Source: a candidate division WOR-1 bacterium RIFOXYB2_FULL_42_35
Lineage (GTDB): Bacteria; Margulisbacteria; WOR-1; O2-12-FULL-45-9
Length of the DNA stretch: 52,983 nucleotides
NCBI GenBank assembly: GCA_001771545.1
Contig: MEUC01000018.1
Span: 1 to 52,983 of the forward strand
Direction of reading: 5' to 3'
Made by a program: the position numbers and the translations under genes. The notes under the pieces were generated by a model. The model had not been told where the DNA came from. It saw only the letters and a program-made list of their open reading frames with translations, and made no database searches. Positions within the stretch are counted from its first letter, which is position 1, and the number at the start of each line of letters is the position of its first letter. Shown here piece by piece: positions 24,935 to 33,332 of this stretch.

Positions 24935-26065
24935 ATGGATCGATTAACTGTGACTGCACCAGCCAAGGTTGGTTTATTAACTTTGGTAGCCTTGATTCTT
25001 CTGGGAATAATAGCTATTTGGAAAACCGATATTTTTATGATCAAGCAAGGCTACGAGATGATCGGCTCATTTCAAAACATTGAAGGATTAACTATCGGCT
25101 CTGAAGTACGTTACCGCGGATTTACCTCAGGTAAGGTGTTGAAGATTGATCCTGGACCAGAAGATATCAGGGTTTATACGGTAATAAACAAAACGATCAA
25201 ATTCCCGGCAGATTCTTTTTTACGAATAGCCTACGATGGCATTGTTGGCCAGAAATATCTGGAAATACGTCCTGGAACCTCTGAAATGGTTTATCAGCCT
25301 CCCAAGATCCTCTATGGGATTACAGTTTCTGGTATTGTTGATTTTGTTGATATTGGCGCTCAAAACCTACAAGAAACTAAGGCAATATTGGAAAATATCC
25401 GAGCTATTATTGAACGTCCAGACTTACAGCAGGCTTTTATCCAGACAATTTTTACTGCCAATAAGGTTTCTACTGATTTAGAAAAGCTTACTACCGAGCT
25501 AAGGGAAACCAATCAGGGTATTCGAGATGTAGTTACGGATCCTCAATTTCAAGCCAGTTTAAAGGGAACTATTAGAGAAACAGATAAAACCCTTTCTTCG
25601 GCTAATAAGTTCTTTGCTGATATCAGGCAAATTAAGCTGCGCGCTTCCGGCGGAGTTGATATAGGCACAAGGGCTAATGGAGTTAAGAGCAATGTTGATA
25701 TTGTTTCTAATAAAGATTCTTATATAAGGTTTGGTATTGGAGAAGGACCTACCAGGCGGTTGAGCTTGCTTGATATTCTGGCTAGTTCTAAGGTTAATGA
25801 AGAGTTTGGTTTTAGACTTGGTGTTATCAATAGTCAGCTTGGTGGTGGATTGGTCTTTTTTCCTTCAGCAAGAGTTACTTATCGAGCTGATATTTATGAT
25901 ATCAATAATCCTCGACCCAACTGGCCCAAGATACGGCTTGGAGTTGGCTACGAGTTTAGAGAATACATGGATCTAACCCTTCAGGGGGATGACCTCCTTA
26001 ATGAAGGCTCACGCAATATCAGCTTAGGTATTTTGGTTAAGCCAGTAGGGGAGAACGTGTTTTAA
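24935..26065 (+). CDS. mlaD: MCE-domain lipid-binding protein
   Basis: Periplasmic, inner-membrane-anchored substrate protein of the Mla system. The 376-residue protein has one N-terminal membrane helix (about 11-28) and an MCE domain beginning GYEMIGSFQNIEGLTIGSEVRYRGFTSGKV (positions 39-68; key glycines and the GxxV core), then DGIVGQKYLEIRPG. A helical region follows (about 140-235), and the final 130 residues look beta-rich (RFGIGEGPTRR, RLGVGYEFREYMDLTLQGDD) and might be a barrel-like domain, which is not usual for MlaD. GGGGG precedes the ATG. Confidence 0.88.
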   Translation: MDRLTVTAPAKVGLLTLVALILLGIIAIWKTDIFMIKQGYEMIGSFQNIEGLTIGSEVRYRGFTSGKVLKIDPGPEDIRVYTVINKTIKFPADSFLRIAYDGIVGQKYLEIRPGTSEMVYQPPKILYGITVSGIVDFVDIGAQNLQETKAILENIRAIIERPDLQQAFIQTIFTANKVSTDLEKLTTELRETNQGIRDVVTDPQFQASLKGTIRETDKTLSSANKFFADIRQIKLRASGGVDIGTRANGVKSNVDIVSNKDSYIRFGIGEGPTRRLSLLDILASSKVNEEFGFRLGVINSQLGGGLVFFPSARVTYRADIYDINNPRPNWPKIRLGVGYEFREYMDLTLQGDDLLNEGSRNISLGILVKPVGENVF

Positions 26066-26649
26066 GGTCTTAAATAAAGGCCCAACAGTCTAAATTACAG
26101 TACTTTTCTCTTATACGCTCTGTTGTATTAACTTTTTCTTATGCTACTCCTAAGAGACACTCTCTGAAATATTGCCCACTGATGCTGGAATTACCAAAGG
26201 AAACCCTGTGAGGGGGGCATAAAAATAGCCTTATTTTGCGAAACTATCTATGTCGCATAATATATCTTATGTCAAGTTGTGAGCGGGTGATGATTAGCTG
26301 TTTTTAGGCTTTATTATGCTAAAAAGTAATCGTAACCAAGGTTATCCACATGGGATATGTACAGAAAAACAAGCTCAAAGGAATAAGATCAAAATAAAAT
26401 ATAATTTTCAATTTTAGCCTCCGGGCGCCCTATTGGGGGTTGCCGATCTTTGAGCCTTAGAGGAATTACCTGTCATTTTTAAAGAGTTTAATGATTCAAG
26501 TAAAAAATACGCAGATACTCAAATATTTTGGGCCAAAGTACTAGCTGCTGCGACAATCATATTGGCGTTTGCAACAAATGTGCTGTCCATAAGAAGAAAA
26601 TGCACCTCCTAGTATGTCCAATATATTGTCGACAGATTTAGGTGAAAAT
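26066..26649. other. Gene-poor gap between two convergent transcripts
   Basis: No complete gene is seen in these 584 bp. The stretch holds an A/T-rich segment (about 26380-26415), one perfect DnaA box TTATCCACA (26342-26350) without neighbours, a short GC-rich patch (about 26418-26446), and a stop-bounded reading frame that looks like the tail of a decayed membrane protein (next entry). No terminator was found after mlaD. Confidence 0.6.
26454..26612 (+). pseudogene. Possible remnant of a small membrane protein gene
   Basis: The frame from 26454 to the TAG at 26610-26612 reads as a charged stretch (FKEFNDSSKKYADTQIF) followed by a plausible membrane helix (WAKVLAAATIILAFATNVL) and a basic end. 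There is no ATG, GTG or TTG in frame before it, and a stop lies directly upstream. It could be the 3' end of a decayed gene or chance. Confidence 0.3.
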
Positions 26650-27264
26650 TCATAAAGAGATAATCTTCACCTGATTGCTTTTCAATAAAGCCATAAACTT
26701 CTCAACAATTCCCGGCAGCTCATTGCCATTACCATGTATCAACACAATTGCACCATCTTTAATCTTTTGGCCTTTACCTAACCAAACATCAGCGCCTAAA
26801 ACAGTATAACCAAGGTCACTTAGCTGTTTTAAGCGTGTTTTATTGGCCACTAGACCGGGAAAACGATAATATTTTGAGGGTTTAAGGCCATATTTAATCA
26901 TAGTGGCTTCGTTTTTCTTAAGATCACCCACAAAATCAAATTTGGGATTAGTGCAAAAGCCATGATCAATCGGATGTTCATAAGAATGGTTGGCCCAGGT
27001 AATATCTAACTTAAGTTTCTTGATCTCTGTCAGCTCTTTTTGATGATGGTCTAGCCAGCGGCCGGAAACGCAAATAACCACTGGCGTTGCCCTGCCCTGT
27101 TGTTGGGAAAAATTTTCCAGGGTCTGGAACAGAGTTTTTTCGTAGGAGTGACTGGAGGGACATAGGTCGATGGTGAGAATAATGTTTTGAGGAATTACTG
27201 CGCCAAACACAGGATTGTTAAAGAATAAAAACAGGCTTAATAAAATAAATGTTAATTTAATCAA
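26650..27264 (-). CDS. Secreted polysaccharide deacetylase (NodB homology)
   Basis: A 204-residue exported carbohydrate esterase. From the TTG start at 27264 it begins with a signal peptide (MIKLTFILLSLFLFF, cleavage near VFGA). NodB motifs follow: ILTIDLCPSS (the usual DD is DL here), the metal site ANHSYEHP (His-x3-His), the RFPG motif 3, GADVWL and the final ILVLIH-type motif VLIHGNG. A longer frame reaches 27351 but would put a charged extension before the signal peptide; the chosen start has AAGG nine bases upstream and overlaps the DUF167 stop by eight bases. The metal aspartate variation leaves its activity uncertain. Confidence 0.82.
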   Translation of the reverse strand: MIKLTFILLSLFLFFNNPVFGAVIPQNIILTIDLCPSSHSYEKTLFQTLENFSQQQGRATPVVICVSGRWLDHHQKELTEIKKLKLDITWANHSYEHPIDHGFCTNPKFDFVGDLKKNEATMIKYGLKPSKYYRFPGLVANKTRLKQLSDLGYTVLGADVWLGKGQKIKDGAIVLIHGNGNELPGIVEKFMALLKSNQVKIISL

Positions 27265-27475
27265 TCGTGACAACCTTATTTCTTGAAGTCTGCCCCTGAA
27301 TAATACTAATCGCGTTTTTTTTAACCTTAAAATGCTTTGCCAACAGTTCAATCAATGCTTTGTTAGCTTTGCCATCTACAGCCGGGGCTGTAACTTTAAC
27401 TTTAAGCTGGCCAGCAGCTTCAATGATCTGGTTTTTCTTGGCATTAGGAATGACTTTAATGGTTAGCTTTTTCAT
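27257..27475 (-). CDS. DUF167 (YggU) family protein
   Basis: A 72-residue protein with the family core KVIPNAKKNQII, LKVKVTAPAVDGKANKALIELLAKHF and the ending SIIQGQTSRNKVVTID. Members are small cytoplasmic alpha/beta proteins of unknown role. The gene starts four bases inside the end of the GH5 gene and overlaps the deacetylase gene, so all three are translated as one unit. Confidence 0.9.
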   Translation of the reverse strand: MKKLTIKVIPNAKKNQIIEAAGQLKVKVTAPAVDGKANKALIELLAKHFKVKKNAISIIQGQTSRNKVVTID

Positions 27476-28776
27476 TTGTCTTGATAAAACCTCTGCAATT
27501 CATCCCAAATTGGCTGGTTATCCATTAAAGATACATTGGTCTTATTCTTCCAAAAGTATTTTTCATATAATTGGTCAAATTTGTTTTCTTTGGCTGCTTT
27601 TTCAGCCCAAGGCTGAAATTGATAGGTACCATCTGGATTATAAATTATTTGATGTTTTTCAGTAAGTTCACCATATAAGCTGGCAATCCACAGCGGCTTA
27701 GAAAAGGCTGCAACAGCATTTTTATATTCCCAGTAAATAGCAGAGAGGTTATATTTTTTAAACAAAGCATGCACATGTTTTAGATATTCAACCTTTCTCT
27801 CTATGGTCTGTTCCCGGTCTAGCCCATATTCAGCCACAATAATTGGGGCCTGGCCAACTGTTTTGGCCCACTCTACCCTGTCTTGTAAATATTTTTCCAC
27901 AGCAACTTTATCGTAATTTGCTCTGCCTAAGTGCGTAAATTCGTACGGTTCATAAAAACTAAAGGCGTAAACAACATTATTGTCGTTAACTTTAACAAAA
28001 CCTCGTTCCCAAACTACGCTTTGAATTCCGCCATCCTCATTAGCGTTTCTTTCCCTGCTATTATATTCCGGCACAAAGATAATATGTTTTTTATCAACAG
28101 CCCGAATAGCAGCACAGAGCTCGTTATTTTTCCTGGTATATTCTTTTATTCCTCCGTCTGCATCACTGGGCAATCTTGGTTCATTAAATAAATAATAGCC
28201 AGCTACACCTGGCTGGTCTTTTAAGTTTTTAGCCAGATATTGCCACATAACAAGGGTATCTTGCCAATAGTTCTGATCCTCAAAAATTGATTTGAGCCTG
28301 GTTTTAACTGGTTTATCACGTTCAAAATTGTCATTTTGCACATCCAGGCCTTTTGGATTATGCAAGCTGACCACAACATAAATGCCCAGTTGATCAAATT
28401 TCTTAATGTGTTGCTTTAGTTTTGCTAAGTTAGCTTCTTTAAAAGGATTATCAAGGCTGAAAAGTTCATTATTAATAGCGTAGCGAACTACTTTAGGTCC
28501 TAATTCTTTAAGCCGCTCAAAATCAGCAGCAGTTAAAACCCAATCATCCTGAACTTGTGGCCTGATCATGGGATCATTGCCCTGGGATTCAAGGGAATCT
28601 GAAACTCCGGTAATCCAATACCCCCAAACGTTGTTGGAAAGATTGATGCCATTGAGTGTAATCTTTTGGCCGTTTTGATTGACAATGTTTAAGCCGGAGA
28701 CTTTTAGCCAAGGGAGATCAGCAAAACTTGGGACGGATAAGACAAAAAATAAGAAAAGACTGATTATTGTGCGCAT
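27472..28776 (-). CDS. Secreted glycoside hydrolase family 5-like enzyme
   Basis: A 434-residue exported glycosidase, probably acting on a beta-glucan or mannan. It has a signal peptide (cleavage near SFA, about residue 19), the first strand LNGINLSNNVWGYW, the catalytic acid in YLFNEPR (Glu199) and the likely nucleophile in IIVAEYGLD (Glu316), with VVVSLHN and AFSFYEPYEFTH between, as in GH5 (clan GH-A). A TGG-TAAAAT extended -10 lies nine bases before the ATG, so the mRNA would be nearly leaderless. It heads the operon GH5-DUF167-polysaccharide deacetylase. The exact substrate cannot be read from sequence. Confidence 0.85.
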   Translation of the reverse strand: MRTIISLFLFFVLSVPSFADLPWLKVSGLNIVNQNGQKITLNGINLSNNVWGYWITGVSDSLESQGNDPMIRPQVQDDWVLTAADFERLKELGPKVVRYAINNELFSLDNPFKEANLAKLKQHIKKFDQLGIYVVVSLHNPKGLDVQNDNFERDKPVKTRLKSIFEDQNYWQDTLVMWQYLAKNLKDQPGVAGYYLFNEPRLPSDADGGIKEYTRKNNELCAAIRAVDKKHIIFVPEYNSRERNANEDGGIQSVVWERGFVKVNDNNVVYAFSFYEPYEFTHLGRANYDKVAVEKYLQDRVEWAKTVGQAPIIVAEYGLDREQTIERKVEYLKHVHALFKKYNLSAIYWEYKNAVAAFSKPLWIASLYGELTEKHQIIYNPDGTYQFQPWAEKAAKENKFDQLYEKYFWKNKTNVSLMDNQPIWDELQRFYQDK

Positions 28777-28785
28777 GCTTAAATT

Positions 28786-28794
28786 ATTTTACCA
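28786..28794 (-). promoter_or_regulatory. Extended -10 promoter of the GH5 operon
   Basis: On the minus strand TGG then TAAAAT (28791-28786), nine bases before the ATG at 28776. No ribosome site is present between. Confidence 0.55.
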
Positions 28795-28813
28795 TAGGCA
28801 GTTGATTCTTGGG

Positions 28814-28842
28814 TTGTTTTTGATCGGCTAATCTTATATAAT
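28814..28842 (+). promoter_or_regulatory. Promoter of the first Fic gene, with tandem repeat
   Basis: TTGTTT (28814-28819), 17-bp spacer, TATAAT (28837-28842). The -10 box lies inside two tandem copies of AATCTTATAT (28830-28849), which could serve for autoregulation by the winged-helix domain of the gene product. The leader carries AGGA eight bases before the ATG. Confidence 0.5.
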
Positions 28843-28872
28843 CTTATATAGTTAAAATATAGGATTAAGAAC

Positions 28873-29934
28873 ATGCCATTTAAACGTTTTAATAAGAGAC
28901 TTGATAACTTGCCCGCTGAAATCTGGAGTAAAATTGCCCAGATTGACGAACTCAAAGGGCAATGGATTGCTGGTGCAAAGTTAAGCCCTCAAGTCCTCGG
29001 GCGACTTAAACGCTCCGTACTGGTTACTTCTACTGGTGCTTCTACACGCATTGAAGGTGCTCGCTTATCCGATGCTGACGTTGAAAAGTTGATTAATGGC
29101 ATCTCCTTGCAAAAATTCTCCAACCGCGACAAACAGGAAGTTAAGGGCTATTTTGAGCTGCTCCACAATGTCTTCGATGCTTGGGGGCACATCCGTTTTT
29201 TTGAAAACAGCCTTAAACACCTCCATAAAGAACTATTGAAATATGCTGAAAAAGATGAACGACATAGAGGTGAATACAAAAAAAAAGAAAATAAAGTTAT
29301 GATGGTTGATGCTTCTGGTAAGGCTATTGGCACGCTTTTTGATACGACCCCAGCCTATCTTACTCCCAAGGAAATGCTGGAGCTGGTTGAGTGGACCCAA
29401 ATTGTCATTAAAGATAAGAGATATCATCCACTGCTTATTGTGGCAAATTTTGTGGTCGAATTTTTAAACATCCATCCTTTTGAGGATGGTAATGGCCGGC
29501 TGGCAAGGATTCTTACCAACTTGCTTTTATTGCAAGAAGGCTATTTATATATGCCTTACATCTCTCACGAAAAACTGATTGAGGATAATAAGCCGGAATA
29601 TTATCTAGCCTTAAGAAAAAGTCAAAAGACATTTAAGAAAAGACAAGAAAATATTAAACCATGGTTTAAATTCTTTTTAACTATTTTCCTGCAACAATCA
29701 AAAATGGCAGTTGATCTACTGTCAGCTGAAAACATTGAAAAACTACTGTCACCAAAACAACTGGCGGTCTGGCAATATTTGCAAAGCGTTGATGAAGCCG
29801 CCCCATTGGAAATAGCCCGAAAAGCCAAGGTTGCCAGACCAACCGTCAACCAGGCATTAGATAAATTGCTGTCATTTAAAAAAATAGAACGTCTTGGTTT
29901 GGGCAGAGCTACCCGCTACCGAAAAATTAGCTAA
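28873..29934 (+). CDS. Fic-domain protein with C-terminal winged helix
   Basis: A 353-residue AMP-transferase (Fic) family protein. It has the N-terminal inhibitory motif STRIEG (57-62, S-x3-E-G), the active-site motif HPFEDGNGRLAR (201 onward, His201), and a C-terminal winged-helix DNA-binding domain (EIARKAKVARPTVNQALDKL). This combination is common in chromosomal Fic proteins that regulate themselves. AGGA lies eight bases before the ATG. The target protein is unknown. It is one of two Fic genes here (other at 43911). Confidence 0.92.
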   Translation: MPFKRFNKRLDNLPAEIWSKIAQIDELKGQWIAGAKLSPQVLGRLKRSVLVTSTGASTRIEGARLSDADVEKLINGISLQKFSNRDKQEVKGYFELLHNVFDAWGHIRFFENSLKHLHKELLKYAEKDERHRGEYKKKENKVMMVDASGKAIGTLFDTTPAYLTPKEMLELVEWTQIVIKDKRYHPLLIVANFVVEFLNIHPFEDGNGRLARILTNLLLLQEGYLYMPYISHEKLIEDNKPEYYLALRKSQKTFKKRQENIKPWFKFFLTIFLQQSKMAVDLLSAENIEKLLSPKQLAVWQYLQSVDEAAPLEIARKAKVARPTVNQALDKLLSFKKIERLGLGRATRYRKIS

Positions 29935-29939
29935 CAAAG

Positions 29940-31235
29940 TTAACCCAGCCCCAACCTTTTAAAAATCGTTTCCACATTTCGTAAATAATAATTAATATCA
30001 AAAGCCGCAGAAATTTCTTTATCAGATAAATGTTTCCTGGCCTCTTTATCCTCTAAAACCATATCTCTTAAGTGCTTACCGGTTGCCCTGGCTTTCATAG
30101 CAGCTGTTTGTACTATTTGATAAGATTGCTCGCGCGTTAACCCCTTAGAAGTTAAGGTTAACAATAAGCGCTGTGAAAAAGTTAAACCTTGCGATTTTTC
30201 AATATTTTCCAGCATCTTCTTAGGATGAACAACCAGATTATCAATTATCCAGGACATTTTTTGCAGCATGTAATCCACTAAGATAGTGCTGTCCGGCAAA
30301 CAAACCCGCTCAGTTGAAGAATGACTAATATCCCGTTCGTGCCATAAGGCAACGTTTTCAAAAGCAACCATAGCATTGGCCCGAACAATTCTAGCTAAGC
30401 CGCATACCCGCTCACAAGCAATAGGATTTTTCTTGTGTGGCATGGCTGAGGAACCCTTTTGACCCTTTTTAAAGGGTTCCTCAACTTCGCCAATTTCAGT
30501 TTTCTGGAGACCGCGAACCTCCAAGGCAATCTTCTCTAACGTTGCTGCAACGATAGCTAGAACCGCAGAGAATTCAGCATGACGATCACGTTGAATAATT
30601 TGGGTGGAAATAGACGCAGGTTCTAAATCCAACTTTTTGCAGGCAAGGATCTCAATTCGAGGATCAATATTTGAATAAGTACCAACTGCACCAGAAATCT
30701 TACCGACGCTAATATTGCGACGAGCAATTACAAGGCGCTCTCTGTTTCTTTCCATTTCCTTGAGCCATAACGCAAATTTTAGCCCCAAAGTCATCGGCTC
30801 TGCATGAACACCATGTGAGCGGCCCATCATCACTACCGCTTTAAACTTTTTAGCCATCTTCTTTAAAATCTTTGTAAAACCATCAATGTCTTTAATAATA
30901 ATGTCAGCTGCGTCCCTCATCATTAAAGAAAGTGAGGTGTCACCAACATCCGAAGAAGTCATCCCCATATGGATGAAGCGGCTGTCTTTGCCAACATTTT
31001 CCGCTACGGCAGTTAAAAAGGCAATTACGTCATGATCAACGGTTTTTTCAATTTCATTGATGCGCTTAAGGGCAAAATTAGCCTTCCTCTTAATGGTCAG
31101 AATAGACGCTGCTGGAATTTTGCCTAATTTTGCCCAACCCTCACAAACAGCCAGCTCTACTCGTAACCAGGTGCGGAACTTGTGCTCCTCTGACCAGATT
31201 TCTTTCATTTTCGGTAATGTATAACGGTCGATCAT
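29940..31235 (-). CDS. purB: Adenylosuccinate lyase
   Basis: Acts twice in purine synthesis, splitting SAICAR and adenylosuccinate with release of fumarate. The 431-residue protein has RYTLPKMKEIWSEEHK at the start, MGMTSSDVGDTSL, GRSHGVHAEPMTLG with the catalytic histidine, and the fumarase-superfamily signature SSAMPHKKNPI. AGGAGG precedes the ATG and is part of the palindrome CTCCTAGGAG. It follows ispG and purC on the same strand; its stop is five bases from the convergent Fic stop. Confidence 0.96.
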   Translation of the reverse strand: MIDRYTLPKMKEIWSEEHKFRTWLRVELAVCEGWAKLGKIPAASILTIKRKANFALKRINEIEKTVDHDVIAFLTAVAENVGKDSRFIHMGMTSSDVGDTSLSLMMRDAADIIIKDIDGFTKILKKMAKKFKAVVMMGRSHGVHAEPMTLGLKFALWLKEMERNRERLVIARRNISVGKISGAVGTYSNIDPRIEILACKKLDLEPASISTQIIQRDRHAEFSAVLAIVAATLEKIALEVRGLQKTEIGEVEEPFKKGQKGSSAMPHKKNPIACERVCGLARIVRANAMVAFENVALWHERDISHSSTERVCLPDSTILVDYMLQKMSWIIDNLVVHPKKMLENIEKSQGLTFSQRLLLTLTSKGLTREQSYQIVQTAAMKARATGKHLRDMVLEDKEARKHLSDKEISAAFDINYYLRNVETIFKRLGLG

Positions 31236-31241
31236 CTCTTC

Positions 31242-31271
31242 CTCCTAGGAGCGACAATCTTTAGATTGTCG
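31242..31271 (-). promoter_or_regulatory. Hairpin and SD-containing palindrome before purB
   Basis: A perfect nine-base hairpin (CGACAATCT/AGATTGTCG, 31252-31271, two-base loop) adjoins the palindrome CTCCTAGGAG (31242-31251), which contains the purB ribosome site. The layout could control ribosome access or mark mRNA processing between ispG and purB. Confidence 0.5.
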
Positions 31272-31302
31272 ACTACAATAATTTGGTTGCGATAATTTTA
31301 AA

Positions 31303-32370
31303 TTATTTTATTGCCATACTTTCGATTTCATCCAGCAAGGCTGCAACCATTTCAGCTTCCGGCACTTTTCTGACCACTTCACCTTCTCTAAAAATCAAGC
31401 CAACTCCCCTACCACCTGCTAGCCCAACGTCAGCATCGGCAGCTTCGCCTGGGCCATTAACTTCACAGCCCATAATGGCAACGGTTAATGGTTGCTTAAT
31501 ATAACGGGTTTTTTCTTCTATTTCACTGGCAATTTTACTAACATCAATATCTGTGCGACCACAAGTTGGACAAGAGATAACTGTGATGCCATGAAAAGTT
31601 AGTTCTAGGGATTTTAAAATTTCATAACCAATGCGAACTTCTTCTACGGGATCACCGGTTAAAGAAACTCTTATGGTGTCACCAATCCCGTGGGCTAAAA
31701 CTGCACCAATGCCAACTCCGGAACGAACAATCCCAACTCGCGGGATCCCAGCCTCAGTTAAACCGACATGCAGAGGATAATCAATTTTTTTAGCGATCAG
31801 TTCATAGGCTTTAATGGTGGTAGGAACACTAGTCGCTTTAATAGAAACAACAATATCGTGAAAATCGAATTTTTCCAGCAGGCTAATATTGATCATGGCA
31901 CTTTTAACGAGACCCTCTGCGGTAACGTGACCATCATATTTCTGCCGGATCTTTCTCTCTAGTGAACCGGAATTTACCCCTACTCTGATTGGAATCTTGT
32001 GGGCCTTAGCAGCAGCAACAATGGCTTTAATTTTATCTTCATCCCCGATATTACCAGGGTTAATTCTCAGTTTATCAACACCAGCCTCAGCTGCAATCAG
32101 AGCGTACTCGTGGTTAAAATGAATATCAGCAACCAGGGGAATATTGATCTGTCTTTTTATCTCTTTTAAAGCTAGTGCAGACTCTCGATCTGGCACTGCA
32201 CAGCGCACAATTTGGCAGCCAGCATCTTCTAAAGCCTTAATTTGAGCAACTGTAGCATCAATATCAGCGGTATTTGTCTTGGTCATTGACTGGACAGCAA
32301 TTGGGTTACCACCACCGATCTCTAAATTGCCAACCTTAATCTTTTTAGTCTTGTCTCTGGTTATTAGCAT
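31303..32370 (-). CDS. ispG: 4-hydroxy-3-methylbut-2-en-1-yl diphosphate synthase
   Basis: Iron-sulfur enzyme of the MEP isoprenoid pathway. The 355-residue protein starts KIKVGNLEIGGGNPIAVQSMTKT, has the TIM-barrel part (VADIHFNHEYAL, LRINPGNIG) and a C-terminal cluster domain with SCPTCGRTD and MGCEVNGPGEAADADVGLAGG providing three cysteines. It is of the short bacterial type. GGAGGG lies before the ATG, 16 bp after the purC stop, so purC-ispG-purB form one transcript, although ispG has no link to purine synthesis. Confidence 0.96.
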   Translation of the reverse strand: MLITRDKTKKIKVGNLEIGGGNPIAVQSMTKTNTADIDATVAQIKALEDAGCQIVRCAVPDRESALALKEIKRQINIPLVADIHFNHEYALIAAEAGVDKLRINPGNIGDEDKIKAIVAAAKAHKIPIRVGVNSGSLERKIRQKYDGHVTAEGLVKSAMINISLLEKFDFHDIVVSIKATSVPTTIKAYELIAKKIDYPLHVGLTEAGIPRVGIVRSGVGIGAVLAHGIGDTIRVSLTGDPVEEVRIGYEILKSLELTFHGITVISCPTCGRTDIDVSKIASEIEEKTRYIKQPLTVAIMGCEVNGPGEAADADVGLAGGRGVGLIFREGEVVRKVPEAEMVAALLDEIESMAIK

Positions 32371-32386
32371 AATCTTGCCCTCCGTT

Positions 32387-33274
32387 CTATATGTCGTTTT
32401 TGCCAGTCAGTCTCTTAAAGGCTTCCAGGTATTTCTCGCGGGTTTTAACGACAACTTCATCAGAGAGAGGTGGTGCTGGTGGCTCTTTGTCCCATTTAAT
32501 GGAGATTAAATAATCACGGACAAACTGTTTATCGTAACTAAATTGCTGGCCACCAGGTTTGTAAGTATCTTTAGGCCAGAAGCGGGAAGAATCAGGTGTT
32601 AACATCTCGTCAATAATAATAATTTGATTATCTACTTTACCAAACTCAAATTTGGTGTCAGCAATAATAATGCCTTTGGTATCGGCATATTGGGCACATT
32701 TGTTATAAATAGCCAGGCTTTTCTCTTTCAGAAAATCAGCTACTTCCTGCCCGACTACATCAGCAGCTTCTTTTTGACTAATATTAATATCATGACCGGA
32801 TTCAGCCTTAGTTGACGGTGTAAAAATTGGCTCCGGCAACTTATCTGATTCTTTAAGGCCGGCCGGCAGCTTAATACCACAAACTGATTGTGATTTTTGG
32901 TATTCTGCCCAGCCCGAACCGGAGAGATAGCCACGAACAACACATTCAATAGGAATCCCCTTGGTTTTCTTGCCTAACATAGAACGTTTGTCCAATTTGT
33001 CACGATATTTTTTTAATTCTTCCGGATAATCGTCAACATTAGCAGCAATAACGTGGTTAGGAATCAAATTTTTGGTCAAGGTAAACCAAAAAAGAGAGAT
33101 TTGGGTTAAAATCTTGCCTTTATCAGGAATTCCGTTGGGCATGACAGAATCAAAAGAAGAAATCCGGTCAGAAGCGACTAAAAGGAGCTTATCACCAAGG
33201 TCAAAAACATTTCTAACTTTACCCCTGATGAAGAGTTTGAGCGGTAAATCAATATCCAGAATTACATCATTCAT
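32387..33274 (-). CDS. purC: SAICAR synthetase
   Basis: Joins CAIR and aspartate with ATP in purine synthesis. The 295-residue protein shows GKVRNVFDLGDKLLLVASDR, DRISSFD, IECVVRGYLSGSGW, the DTKFEFG motif and DEMLTPDSSRFWP. It is of the longer, eukaryote- and proteobacteria-like form. TGC-TATAAT lies nine bases before the first ATG with no ribosome site. Confidence 0.96.
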   Translation of the reverse strand: MNDVILDIDLPLKLFIRGKVRNVFDLGDKLLLVASDRISSFDSVMPNGIPDKGKILTQISLFWFTLTKNLIPNHVIAANVDDYPEELKKYRDKLDKRSMLGKKTKGIPIECVVRGYLSGSGWAEYQKSQSVCGIKLPAGLKESDKLPEPIFTPSTKAESGHDINISQKEAADVVGQEVADFLKEKSLAIYNKCAQYADTKGIIIADTKFEFGKVDNQIIIIDEMLTPDSSRFWPKDTYKPGGQQFSYDKQFVRDYLISIKWDKEPPAPPLSDEVVVKTREKYLEAFKRLTGKNDI

Positions 33275-33283
33275 TCAAGAAAT

Positions 33284-33292
33284 ATTATAGCA
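33284..33292 (-). promoter_or_regulatory. Extended -10 promoter of purC-ispG-purB
   Basis: On the minus strand TGC then TATAAT (33289-33284). The expected transcript start is two or three bases before the purC ATG. Confidence 0.6.
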
Positions 33293-33332
33293 TAATAAAT
33301 TTGAAAGCGAAGTAAAATTTGGGGTGTCTTCC

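Noticed and set aside
26342..26350. Perfect DnaA box as sign of a replication origin
   Set aside because: It is a single box, with no cluster, no dnaA or dnaN nearby, and such nine-mers occur by chance.
26418..26446. GC-rich patch resembling the 3' half of a GEMM-I (c-di-GMP) riboswitch
   Set aside because: The 5' half with the conserved CACGCA and GGGCAAACC parts is missing, and no gene starts downstream in that direction.
27265..27351. Longer N-terminus for the polysaccharide deacetylase
   Set aside because: It would place a charged stretch before the signal peptide and overlap most of DUF167; the TTG at 27264 has a ribosome site and fits.
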